In this document: positions 17,338 to 25,223 of the stretch, piece after piece | How positions within the stretch are numbered: position 1 is the stretch's first letter | How the letters are laid out: each line of letters opens with the position of its first letter | Assembly (NCBI RefSeq): GCF_016055025.1 | Contig: NZ_JAECVW010000002.1 | Strand: one strand, 5' to 3' | DNA from: Thermoactinomyces intermedius | GTDB taxonomy: Bacteria; Bacillota; Bacilli; Thermoactinomycetales; Thermoactinomycetaceae | DNA length: 64,000 nt | Notes under the pieces: model-generated | What the model saw: only the letters and a program-made list of their open reading frames with translations | Told to the model about the DNA's origin: nothing | Database searches by the model: none | Position numbers and translations under genes: made by a program

Positions 17338-17583
17338 TCATTCCCCCATCCAGTAAAACAAAAGCAACCGTTCTTTCATTTCTTCCAGCATGGATGGGGA
17401 TTCATGGGTATCTATATTTTGTGCAATCACTTTCACCGCTCCGCCGGATGGCTCTTCATACAAAAAATCCGGTTGGAAATAAGGAGCCAGGATCATGAAA
17501 AGCTGATACAACAAAAGCGTAAATAAGGTAAATAATAACAAAAATTTCACCCATTGTTTTACCTTACGCAAAGAAATTACCAT
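17338..17583 (-). CDS. yqzK: DUF4227 family membrane protein (YqzK)
   Basis: 81 aa with one membrane helix (VKFLLLFTLFTLLLYQLFMI) and a short soluble tail. Size, sequence style and the place between deoB and fur match YqzK (DUF4227), whose function is not known. ATG 17583 has AGGGA nine bases upstream; an ATG at 17619 gives a longer, less likely form. The start codon forms the end of a 14-bp inverted repeat (17581-17642). In B. subtilis xerD stands next to it; here it does not. Confidence 0.75.
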   Translation of the reverse strand: MVISLRKVKQWVKFLLLFTLFTLLLYQLFMILAPYFQPDFLYEEPSGGAVKVIAQNIDTHESPSMLEEMKERLLLFYWMGE

Positions 17584-17642
17584 AAAAGATCGTCCCTTTT
17601 CAAACATTTTTATAAACATTATGTGAAAGACGATCTTTTATG
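17581..17642 (-). repeat. 14-bp inverted repeat covering the yqzK start codon
   Basis: CATAAAAGATCGTC at 17581-17594 is perfectly inverted at 17629-17642, with a 34-base loop. In the minus-strand RNA the stem includes the yqzK ATG and part of its ribosome site. No T run follows, so it is not a standard terminator of ald. Confidence 0.75.
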
Positions 17643-17668
17643 ACATCATACGGGAGCAGAACCTCCCT

Positions 17669-18790
17669 TTATCCCATCAACTCATCAAGCGGCGTATAAG
17701 GCAGGTTCAGGCTTTCCGCCACGGCTTTGTAGGTCACGTGCCCGCGGATCACGTTGACTCCTTTGGCAAGCGCCTTATTCTCTTTAATGGCCTGCTCCAA
17801 CCCTTTATCGGCAATTTCCTTGGCATACGGCATGGTGACATTGGTCAAGGCCATGGTGGAAGTCCGGGGAACCGCACCGGGAATATTGGGAACGGCATAG
17901 TGTACCACCCCGTGTTTCTCATAAACGGGATTACTGTGTGTGGTAATCCGGTCGACCGTTTCGATGGATCCACCCTGGTCCACCGCCACGTCGACAATCA
18001 CGGAACCTTCTTTCATCGTTTGCACCATCTCTTCCGTAACCAGCTTGGGTGCCCGTCTTCCCGGAATCAGAACCGCCCCGATCAATAAATCGGCCTGTTT
18101 GACGGCTTCGGCAATATTGAACCGGTTGGACATCAGCGTTTGAATCCGTTGTCCTGCAAACAAATCATCCAGCTGTCTGAGCCGTTCCGCATTAATGTCC
18201 AGGATCGTCACATTGGCGCCCATACCCAAGGCCATCTTGGCTGCTTGGGTTCCGACCGTTCCTCCTCCGATAATCACCACATTGCCAGGGGCCACACCGG
18301 GCACTCCGCCCAATAACACGCCTGCACCGCTTTGCGGTTTTTCCAAAAAGCGCGCTCCGATTTGCACAGACATCCGGCCGGCCACTTCACTCATCGGGGT
18401 TAAAAGCGGCAGGGACCCGTTATCCAATTGCACCGTTTCATAGGCAACGGCGGAAACTTTTTGATCCATCAGCGCCTTCGTCAATTCCGGCTCCGGCGCA
18501 AGATGCAAATAAGTAAATAAAATTAAATCCTCGCGAAAATATTGGAACTCCTCTTTCAACGGCTCTTTTACTTTTAAAATCATATCCGCTTTGCCCCACA
18601 CATCGGCTGCGGAAGGAAGAATGTGGGCACCATGCTCCAAAAATTCTTCATCCTTGAATCCGCTGCCCTCGCCGGCGCCTGACTCCACCATGACTTCATG
18701 CCCGGCTTGCACCAAATGGTCGACACCTGCGGGCGTGATGGCGACACGATTCTCATTGTTTTTGATCTCCTTGGGAATTCCGACTTTCAA
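17669..18790 (-). CDS. ald: Alanine dehydrogenase
   Basis: 373 aa. NAD-binding segment VVIIGGGTVGTQAAKMALG (about residues 169-187), substrate residues in MILKVKEPL (Lys 74 region) and FTYLHLAPE (His 95 region), and the MSEVAGRMSVQIGA block. It interconverts L-alanine and pyruvate with NADH and ammonia, important for alanine use and sporulation in bacilli. TTG 18790 follows GGAGGG at good spacing. It interrupts the yqzK-fur order seen in B. subtilis. Confidence 0.96.
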   Translation of the reverse strand: MKVGIPKEIKNNENRVAITPAGVDHLVQAGHEVMVESGAGEGSGFKDEEFLEHGAHILPSAADVWGKADMILKVKEPLKEEFQYFREDLILFTYLHLAPEPELTKALMDQKVSAVAYETVQLDNGSLPLLTPMSEVAGRMSVQIGARFLEKPQSGAGVLLGGVPGVAPGNVVIIGGGTVGTQAAKMALGMGANVTILDINAERLRQLDDLFAGQRIQTLMSNRFNIAEAVKQADLLIGAVLIPGRRAPKLVTEEMVQTMKEGSVIVDVAVDQGGSIETVDRITTHSNPVYEKHGVVHYAVPNIPGAVPRTSTMALTNVTMPYAKEIADKGLEQAIKENKALAKGVNVIRGHVTYKAVAESLNLPYTPLDELMG

Positions 18791-18856
18791 GATTCAACAC
18801 CCTCCTTCGGTTTGATCTTCCATTTATAGGATGGAATATATCCCGGATTTTAAACA

Positions 18857-18889
18857 TAAAAAAACGTGAGATCTTCACAGATCTCACGT
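18857..18889 (-). terminator. Terminator of fur
   Basis: ACGTGAGATCT / AGATCTCACGT stem (18864-18874 with 18879-18889) with seven T after it on the minus strand. Confidence 0.9.
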
Positions 18890-19363
18890 CACTTTGGATC
18901 CCACCAGTTTTTTCAAGTTGGATACTTTTCCTTTACAACGATGGCAAATTCCATGGAATGTCAACCGATGATCCACAATCTGAAAATCAAAATCTTTCTC
19001 CACCTGTTCCTCAATCGGGCCTAACAAATCCTCCGTAATTTCATCGACTGTACCACAATGGAGACAGATGAGGTGATGGTGGTGATGTTCCGCCCCTTCA
19101 GCTCGAAATTCATATCGTGTTACACCATCTCCGAAATTCAACTTATGGATAATCTGCAATTCACTTAAAAGCTCCAGCGTCCGATACACGGTCGCCAACC
19201 CGATTTCCGGAGCTTTTTCCTTCACCAACAGGTAGACATCCTCCGCGCTCAAATGATCTTCCTCATTTTCCAAAAGCACACGGACCGTCGCTTCCCGTTG
19301 GGGGGTCAATTTATAGTTATGGGCGGATAATTGTTGTTTAATTTGATTCACCCGATCTTCCAA
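18884..19363 (-). CDS. fur: Ferric uptake regulator
   Basis: 159 aa. DNA-binding half: YKLTPQREATVRVLLENEED and GLATVYRTLELLSEL. Metal half: HHHHHLICLHCG and a second CxxC (HGICHRCKG). It closely resembles B. subtilis Fur and holds the same place before spoIIM, so iron sensing is preferred over PerR or Zur. TTG 19363 is chosen: it sits nine bases after a G run and gives the MEDRVNQIKQQL start like Fur. The GTG at 19372 lies inside the ribosome site. Confidence 0.92.
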   Translation of the reverse strand: MEDRVNQIKQQLSAHNYKLTPQREATVRVLLENEEDHLSAEDVYLLVKEKAPEIGLATVYRTLELLSELQIIHKLNFGDGVTRYEFRAEGAEHHHHHLICLHCGTVDEITEDLLGPIEEQVEKDFDFQIVDHRLTFHGICHRCKGKVSNLKKLVGSKVT

Positions 19364-19461
19364 TAACGACACCCCCCCTGTCTGTCTTACACCATTATAT
19401 TTGACCAGAGCAGAGGAGTCAATCCAATCGAGAAATATTATCAGCTAATAATCATTTTAAA

Positions 19462-20124
19462 TTAAAAATTCTGATTCAGAGTGATGTCGGTTGGCACAAC
19501 CTCTTTCATCATCACCGGGGAAACATAAGCTTCAAAGGCGGAAGAAACCAACATGACCACCGCCATGCCCGTCACCAACAGCGAAAAAGAGACAAAATGC
19601 GGATAAATGGCTCCGCGGTGATGAATCAAACGATTTTTGATCAGGGTGATGGAAAACCGGATGCCGGCCATGGTGATGATAATCATCGAGGGAATGATCA
19701 GCAAATTTTGCGGCACAATGGAAACAAACGCAAACCACAGCCCCTGCCAGGACAATTTTGAAAAAAGAAACCCCACCGTAAACCCGATAACCAGGCCTTT
19801 TAAAAACAAGAGAACCAACAAAACAGGAATCCCGATGACCGACAATCCCAAAATCCACATCAAACCGATCGTTTTCAAATGGTCTCCCAAGGAATGTTGG
19901 AAAGCAACCTCCGGCTCGGCAATGGTCCCGTCTTTTAACCCCTGAAAGAAATATCCCAGATAATGCAGCAACCCTTCTTTCTGAGACGGATCCAGGGAGT
20001 TGACCAAAACGGCGCCAAAAATCACTCCCATCATAAACAGGGTCGTGACGAAAATATATAACGACTTTTGACTTTGAAAATGGGACCTGAGCGTATGCTC
20101 GAGGGGACCCGGTCTTCTTTTCAT
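19462..20124 (-). CDS. spoIIM: Stage II sporulation protein M
   Basis: 220 aa with five predicted membrane helices. The segment LGDHLKTIGLMWILGLSVIG and the FSKLSWQGLWFAFVSIVPQN loop match SpoIIM. It is the membrane scaffold of the SpoIID-SpoIIM-SpoIIP peptidoglycan machine that drives engulfment. Located as in B. subtilis between fur and the yqxK-nudF pair, and 90 bases after an unassigned gene. Confidence 0.95.
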   Translation of the reverse strand: MKRRPGPLEHTLRSHFQSQKSLYIFVTTLFMMGVIFGAVLVNSLDPSQKEGLLHYLGYFFQGLKDGTIAEPEVAFQHSLGDHLKTIGLMWILGLSVIGIPVLLVLLFLKGLVIGFTVGFLFSKLSWQGLWFAFVSIVPQNLLIIPSMIIITMAGIRFSITLIKNRLIHHRGAIYPHFVSFSLLVTGMAVVMLVSSAFEAYVSPVMMKEVVPTDITLNQNF

Positions 20125-20214
20125 GTTTTCCGCCTCCTTTGTCCATCACTATGAAACTATGACGGACAAGGCCGAAATATACGAAAAGATTCTGTAGATT
20201 TGCCTGCTTCCGAT

Positions 20215-20667
20215 TCATTTGCCCGAATCCCGGTTCCGCTCCGGCAACCCCTCTTCCCCCCACCAGCTTTCAATCACCCAGCCGTCTTTGGAACCACCGG
20301 CTGCCTCGGGATGGGTCCGGGTGGCTTTTAATCCCAACATTCCCCGTACGGGGCCGATCCAGAACAAAACCGCCAGACCAAATATGATCAAAGTCATGCC
20401 AATCTCCCGGACCGGGTCCCCAAATGACGGATAAATCAGAAATTGATAAATAAATATACAGATCAAACCATAGTAAAGGATAAAAAAGACAGCCCAAATC
20501 CCTTTAAAGCAAGCAATGAAAACCGATAATTTTTTGTTTCGGAGAAGGAAAATCAATCCTTTGAACAAGATTAAAAGAATCACACATACAAGAACCCACG
20601 ACCCGCTCATTTTCAACAACTTCTGAGACCAATCCAAATAAGCCATTCCCATCACTCCAAATTCCAT
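20215..20667 (-). CDS. Hypothetical membrane protein
   Basis: Not recognised. 150 aa with three predicted helices (SWVLVCVILLILFKGLIFLL, GIWAVFFILYYGLICIFIY, IGMTLIIFGLAVLFWIG) and a short hydrophilic tail rich in Gly, Trp and charged residues. ATG 20667 has AAGGGA upstream; ATG at 20691 and others downstream are possible. It stands between spoIIM and endoQ, where B. subtilis has the unrelated short yqkK. A sporulation role is only suggested by position. Confidence 0.6.
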   Translation of the reverse strand: MEFGVMGMAYLDWSQKLLKMSGSWVLVCVILLILFKGLIFLLRNKKLSVFIACFKGIWAVFFILYYGLICIFIYQFLIYPSFGDPVREIGMTLIIFGLAVLFWIGPVRGMLGLKATRTHPEAAGGSKDGWVIESWWGEEGLPERNRDSGK

Positions 20668-20750
20668 TCCAATCCCTTCTTCACCTTTCATCGCTCAGAC
20701 AAAACCGGTGCAGATGTTAAATCCATTATACTACGATCTCCTTCTAATAA

Positions 20751-20782
20751 AAAAAGCCGGCCACCATTTATGTGGTCAGCTT
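20751..20782 (-). terminator. Terminator of the nudF-endoQ operon
   Basis: AAGCTGACCAC / GTGGCCGGCTT stem with mismatches (20754-20782) and seven T on the minus strand. Confidence 0.8.
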
Positions 20783-21951
20783 GGTTTCACCCGTCCGTAT
20801 ATGCCTCCCCCTCCTTCTTCGAAAGCCAGTTTTTGTTCCCGGGCCATGAGAATGTGACGGGCGATGTGACTCCCCGCCACGCGTTCAATCGCTTCGACGG
20901 GAACTTCATGAAGAATGTTCATTTCGGTGCCAAATGCATCCAGCAGTTTTTCCAGTGTCCTTTTCCCCAGTTTCGGAATAAATTCCAAGGGAACTTGATA
21001 TTGGTACGGAGGACGGAATGACGGATGGCGGCAGGATTGGTCACTGATTTCCAAAATCCGGTCCAAAACGCCTTTGACTCTTTTTTTGCTTCCGCAATGC
21101 AGGCAAACCGGCGTTTCCTCATGAGTCCAAAGCTCACCGCACTCCAAACACCGGGTCCGGTAATATTTTCCCAGCCGCGGGTTCAACCCGTAGTTTTTAA
21201 GGATTTTGCGGCCGTCCGTCCCGTTCAACGCCTTGCGGAATTCTTCAAAACTGGCTTCTTTCACCAAAAGCTGGTTGTACTCCCGTCCGATTTTGGGCAG
21301 GGAGTGCGCATCCGAATTCGTTAAAAACGGAAATGCATTCAACTCCGAAATCCGGTCCGCCAATTCTGAGTCGGAGCTCAGCCCCAATTCGACCGCAGCC
21401 ACTTTCTTCAAATCAAAAAGCTCTCCCATGGAATCGGCGGCACTGCCGTAAATGCTTTTAAACGGCGTAAAAATGTGAGCGGGAATGAACAGCCCGTCCA
21501 GCTCTTCCACTTTTTCCTGCAACTCTGAAACCGGCTGATAAAGCCTTTGGGTGCTCAACCGGACGTTTTTCATCGACTTTTTCAGCCAAGCCGTCAATTG
21601 CTGCATCTTCTCCAATGTCTTGACAAACACCAGCACATGGGCCGGGCCCGCGCCCGGTTCCCGGATCTCAATTTCGGCTCCGAGCAAACAGGTCGTCTCT
21701 TTGTAAACGATGCCCCCGTCCGGATGCTCCCGGAAACATCCGGATCGAAGCCCGTCGAGAATATCCTCCTGCACTGGCGGGGACTGGCTGTCAATCACGC
21801 CGATCATGCCGAGCCCCTTGCGATGGTGTGCCTCTTTGACGATGTTTTCAAAGGTCATGTTTCGGGCCGCGGTAATCTTTACCGGATGATTGCGGCTGGT
21901 TCTCCCGATATGAATATGAAAATCGGCATAAAGGGTCTTCAGTTCACTCAT
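20776..21951 (-). CDS. yqxK: Endonuclease Q family protein (PHP domain, YqxK)
   Basis: 391 aa. PHP-type metal site: ADFHIHIG near the start, then FTPFKSIYGSA and LTNSDAHSLPKIG. A four-cysteine zinc finger follows (CLECGELW...CLHCGSKKR, about 280-310), then a helix-hairpin-helix region EFIPKLGKRTLEKLLDAFG. This is the EndoQ layout. Archaeal and Bacillus EndoQ nick DNA 5' of deaminated bases such as uracil and hypoxanthine; that activity is inferred here. ATG 21951 overlaps the nudF stop by 8 bases and has GGTGG upstream. Confidence 0.88.
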   Translation of the reverse strand: MSELKTLYADFHIHIGRTSRNHPVKITAARNMTFENIVKEAHHRKGLGMIGVIDSQSPPVQEDILDGLRSGCFREHPDGGIVYKETTCLLGAEIEIREPGAGPAHVLVFVKTLEKMQQLTAWLKKSMKNVRLSTQRLYQPVSELQEKVEELDGLFIPAHIFTPFKSIYGSAADSMGELFDLKKVAAVELGLSSDSELADRISELNAFPFLTNSDAHSLPKIGREYNQLLVKEASFEEFRKALNGTDGRKILKNYGLNPRLGKYYRTRCLECGELWTHEETPVCLHCGSKKRVKGVLDRILEISDQSCRHPSFRPPYQYQVPLEFIPKLGKRTLEKLLDAFGTEMNILHEVPVEAIERVAGSHIARHILMAREQKLAFEEGGGGIYGRVKPS

Positions 21952-22495
21952 TGCCGGCTTCCACCCGGTTTTTCCAATAATAAACGGCAAAAATCGTTTT
22001 GGCGTCGCAGATTTCTCCGTTTTCAATCCGCTTGAAACATTCTTCCATGGTCAGCTCGACCAGCTCCACAAATTCGTCTTCATCCGGATTGCGGGTTCCT
22101 TTTTGCAGCCCGGTTGCCCAGTACAAATGGATTTTCTCATCCGCAAAACCGGGGGAGGTGTAAAACGAGACCACTTCTTCCAGACGGCCGGCCTGGTAAC
22201 CGGTTTCTTCCTCCAACTCCCGCCGGGCACTGTCCATCGGATCTTCGCCTTTTTCCAGCTTTCCCGCCGGTATTTCCAAAATCGTTTTTTCCAACGCTTT
22301 GCGGAATTGCCGTACAAGCACGAGCTTGTCTTCTTCAGTGAGCGCCATGACCGCCACGGCGCCGGGGTGTGTCACAATTTCCCGTTTGGAGACGTTTCCG
22401 TTGGGAAGCAGGACATCATCCACTTGTAAATCAATCACTTTTCCGGTGAATATTTTTTGGGTGGCAATCGTCTTTTCTTCCAAATTTTGTTTCAT
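21944..22495 (-). CDS. nudF: ADP-ribose pyrophosphatase (Nudix)
   Basis: 183 aa. Nudix box GKLEKGEDPMDSARRELEEE plus TGY (about residues 77-99). It hydrolyses ADP-ribose to AMP and ribose 5-phosphate. Close to B. subtilis NudF in sequence and position. First of a two-gene unit with endoQ; the overlap suggests coupling of a nucleotide clean-up enzyme with a DNA deamination nuclease. Confidence 0.95.
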   Translation of the reverse strand: MKQNLEEKTIATQKIFTGKVIDLQVDDVLLPNGNVSKREIVTHPGAVAVMALTEEDKLVLVRQFRKALEKTILEIPAGKLEKGEDPMDSARRELEEETGYQAGRLEEVVSFYTSPGFADEKIHLYWATGLQKGTRNPDEDEFVELVELTMEECFKRIENGEICDAKTIFAVYYWKNRVEAGNE

Positions 22496-22550
22496 GACCA
22501 GTCACTCCTGTTTGGGATGTCCACTCCATTATAACGCAGGAAACCGGATC

Positions 22551-22590
22551 AAAAAAAAGAAAACAGCCCAACCGGGCCGGTCTGTGGCTG
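22551..22590 (-). terminator. Probable terminator of the manganese catalase gene
   Basis: Stem CAGCC...GGCTG with inner ACCGG/CCGGT (22564-22590) followed by a mixed T run on the minus strand. Confidence 0.65.
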
Positions 22591-22598
22591 TCAGCCGT

Positions 22599-23489
22599 TT
22601 ACATATAAAATTTCAATTTATTTAACACCCATTCATAATGATCTTTGTCAAGGCCCGGGGCAAACTCTTCCGGTTTTTTCTCCAAATCCGGCACAGGGGC
22701 TCCTTTCGGCGTTCCCTTCACCACACGGAGCGGTGCACCCGTTTCCGGATTTTCCCCTCTCCAGATCTTGTCGATGTCACGGTAGTCATGGTCACTCCAA
22801 GTGTAAAGAATGTTGTCCAGTCCTTGTTCAATGTATTTTCTGGCATGATCAAATTTGGAGTTGTCAAGACTCGGAATGGGCAGCATACGGGTCACATCGA
22901 CACCGGTCAGGATTTCGAGCGCCTTGGCATAGGCAACGATATGCACACCTCCCCGCACCAAAAGATAACCGATCATCTCCCGGGCCACCGGTGCATCGGT
23001 CATTTCATAAACCCTCATTTTGTGGGTGCGGGCACCGATCTCCAAGAAAAAGTTGTGCAGAAAATCTTCAATCAAATTGCCGCTGTTAAACACATAAGTT
23101 CCGTTCCATGGATTGCCCATCGAATCGGCAGGAAACGAAGTCTGAGCCGTTGCGATAAAGTAATAGGAATTTCGGGCATCCAGCCCGTTTCTTAACGGGG
23201 TGGTGTCCGGATCCCCCGGACGGGTAAGGCCGGTGGATAATAAATTGATGGCCGCACTGACAAGTTCCACATGGCCGAATTCCTCGGCCGTAATGCTGGC
23301 AACCAGATCGTAAAAGGGTTTCAGTTTCTTTTTGGAACGAAAATTGAAAGATTGGAACATATAGTTGTTCAGGGTGGACATTTCCCCGAAACGTCCGCCG
23401 AGCAATTCCTGAACAGCTGCCGCCGCATTGGCATCCCCGTGTTCGGGTACGGGCAATTCGATCAACATCCGGTTCAACCGCTTAAACAT
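22599..23489 (-). CDS. Manganese-containing catalase
   Basis: 296 aa ferritin-like protein. Metal ligands are in RFGEMSTLNNYM (Glu), EEFGHVELV (Glu, His), EIGARTHKMRVYEM (Glu) and LVRGGVHIVAYAKALE (His). The VQELLGGRFGEMSTLNNYMF start is the family signature. It removes hydrogen peroxide without heme. Homologs (CotJC, YjqC) are often spore coat or stress proteins in bacilli. It lies downstream of a DUF2642 gene, with which it probably forms a unit. Confidence 0.93.
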   Translation of the reverse strand: MFKRLNRMLIELPVPEHGDANAAAAVQELLGGRFGEMSTLNNYMFQSFNFRSKKKLKPFYDLVASITAEEFGHVELVSAAINLLSTGLTRPGDPDTTPLRNGLDARNSYYFIATAQTSFPADSMGNPWNGTYVFNSGNLIEDFLHNFFLEIGARTHKMRVYEMTDAPVAREMIGYLLVRGGVHIVAYAKALEILTGVDVTRMLPIPSLDNSKFDHARKYIEQGLDNILYTWSDHDYRDIDKIWRGENPETGAPLRVVKGTPKGAPVPDLEKKPEEFAPGLDKDHYEWVLNKLKFYM

Positions 23490-23546
23490 CTTTTCCCCTC
23501 CCTTGGTACATGCATCAGAAACCGGATTTAATTTCAGGACCTGTCA

Positions 23547-23801
23547 TCAATAAGGCAGCGGAGGAGACATCGGTTGTCTTTTGCTTTTGGTAACCGGCAC
23601 GACCCAAAGGATTTGTTGCATGCGAATAAAAAAAGGAGCCCCGCCGGATTGAACCACGACATGATCACTTTGAACATGTGTGAGCCTTCCTGTTACACTG
23701 CCGCGGATTGTTTGCACGGAAACCTTCCGTCTCATGAACGGATACAAGCTGGAATGGAAGGTGGCATCATACATGCTCCCGCAGGGTGACCAAGGGTGCA
23801 T
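23547..23801 (-). CDS. DUF2642-type small protein, probable spore coat component
   Basis: 84 aa. The core SVQTIRGSVTGRLTHVQSDH followed by VVVQSGGAPFFIRMQQILWV has the pattern of the DUF2642/YuzF family (alternating strands ending in I-x-W-V). Function unknown; many members are spore-associated. AAGGAGGG precedes ATG 23801. It is upstream of the manganese catalase on the same strand. Confidence 0.65.
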   Translation of the reverse strand: MHPWSPCGSMYDATFHSSLYPFMRRKVSVQTIRGSVTGRLTHVQSDHVVVQSGGAPFFIRMQQILWVVPVTKSKRQPMSPPLPY

Positions 23802-24121
23802 TGAAATCCCTCCTTATGATCTGAGGAAACTTCCTCTTGATAACAGCAAACCGAAGAAGCAACTGTCCCTTTCAAACCCGTTCAGCAAACCAGATTATGC
23901 GGAGAAAGAACCTCCGTAAAAGTATATATGCATCCGGATTCCCAATATAAATTGTCCAATCAAATTGCATATGTTTTCCGCCTAAATGTTTGCACCCTCC
24001 ATGGCTGATCCCCGGCTTTTTTTCTCCTTCCGCGCCGGTCTTTGAAGCACCGGCGGATGTATAAGTTCACTTGCACTGACGTAAAAAAGAATTAAACACT
24101 TTGTTACCGGAGGCGTGCAAG
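23802..24121. other. 320-base divergent region between the DUF2642 gene and mciZ
   Basis: No credible gene. Holds the promoters of both sides. A GCCGGT/ACCGGC hairpin lies near 24033-24053, and an AAAGAAT box that could be a sigma-H -10 lies before mciZ, without a convincing -35. Confidence 0.5.
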
Positions 24122-24277
24122 ATGGAATTCAAAGCCGGTTCGCACGGCATTCTTTTGACGGGAACCGCCGGGCAAATCCGTTCCTGTTTAAAGAAAATGG
24201 CCGTCCATCCATTAACGGTCAAGCAATATCTTGAAAAATGCCATCCCCAACATCCCTATTTAGTCAAAATGAAATAA
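24122..24277 (+). CDS. mciZ: Z-ring inhibitor MciZ homolog
   Basis: 51 aa: begins MEFKAGSHGILLTG and ends HPYLVKMK. The middle GILLTGTAGQIRSCLKKMAV then VKQYLEK follows the B. subtilis MciZ pattern (GVVLVGKAWEIRAKLKEYG then VKDWISK). MciZ caps FtsZ filaments and blocks Z-ring assembly in the mother cell during sporulation. GGAGG stands eight bases before the ATG. B. subtilis mciZ also lies beside nudF, which supports the call. It has a longer C-terminal tail than the 40-residue B. subtilis protein. Identified by memory of that sequence, not by search. Confidence 0.72.
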   Translation: MEFKAGSHGILLTGTAGQIRSCLKKMAVHPLTVKQYLEKCHPQHPYLVKMK

Positions 24278-24322
24278 TTGTTAAAATAAATCCGGATACT
24301 TTTTGCACAGGAGGATCCGGAC

Positions 24323-25192
24323 ATGAAAACCATCCTTCAAAAAGCGCTCCGCCAACTTTTGGATGAAAAGGATCCCCCCGTAATTCACCCGGTTTCCGGC
24401 GGGAGCATCAATCAAACCTTCCGGATCGACACGGCAAAGCGGTCTTATTTCGTCAAAATCAACCGCCCGGTTCCGGAAACCTTTTTCCAAAAGGAAATCA
24501 ACGGATTAAACGCGATTAAAGAGACAAACACCTTATCCGTTCCTGACGTTTACGGAGCCTTCCATGAAAAAGAAACCCAAACTGCCCTGCTCCTGTTGGA
24601 ATGGATTGAAGGAACCGAAACCCCGGAGACCATTCCACAGCTGGGAAGAGGACTGGCCCGTCTTCATCAGGTGCGCGGACAAGCCTTCGGATTTCATGAA
24701 GACAATTTGATCGGAACTCTCCCGCAACAAAATGCCTGGATGACCGACTGGCTCTCCTTTTATCGCGATCAACGCTTAAAAGTTCAATATGAATTGGGAA
24801 TAAAACGGCACACAATCACCGGAACACGAAGAAAAAAACTGGAAGCGCTGATGAATCAACTGGAACGTTGGATTCCGGGGCAAGTGCAACCTTCACTGAT
24901 CCATGGCGATTTATGGGGTGGCAATTGGATCACCGGCCCGGACGGCTCTCCCTTTTTGATTGATCCGGCCGTCTTCTTTGCCCATCATGAACTGGAAATC
25001 GCGTTTACGGAATTATTCGGGGGATTTCCTGCATCTTTTTATGATTACTATCAAGAAGTTTACCCGCTTTCTCCATCCTATCCGGAGCGGAAACCGCTCT
25101 ATCAATTGTATTATTTATTGGTTCACTTGAATGTGTTCGGTGAATCTTACGGCCGTTCGGTGGACCGCATTTTAAACCGGTACGTCGGGTGA
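24323..25192 (+). CDS. Fructosamine kinase family protein
   Basis: 289 aa protein-kinase-like fold. N-lobe: VSGGSINQTFRI and YFVKIN. Catalytic loop: LIHGDLWGGNWI. Metal aspartate: LIDPAVFFAHHELEIAF. These are fructosamine-3-kinase family features; members phosphorylate sugars bound to protein amines or related compounds. The substrate is inferred. AGGAGG precedes ATG 24323. It follows mciZ on the same strand with no terminator in between. Confidence 0.88.
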   Translation: MKTILQKALRQLLDEKDPPVIHPVSGGSINQTFRIDTAKRSYFVKINRPVPETFFQKEINGLNAIKETNTLSVPDVYGAFHEKETQTALLLLEWIEGTETPETIPQLGRGLARLHQVRGQAFGFHEDNLIGTLPQQNAWMTDWLSFYRDQRLKVQYELGIKRHTITGTRRKKLEALMNQLERWIPGQVQPSLIHGDLWGGNWITGPDGSPFLIDPAVFFAHHELEIAFTELFGGFPASFYDYYQEVYPLSPSYPERKPLYQLYYLLVHLNVFGESYGRSVDRILNRYVG

Positions 25193-25223
25193 CTTCCCGT
25201 GATGAAAAGAGGGGATCAGTCAA

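Noticed and set aside
19439..19460. TGATTAT/TGATAAT sequences before fur as a Fur box
   Set aside because: Spacing does not fit the 7-1-7 pattern well, so autoregulation is not claimed.
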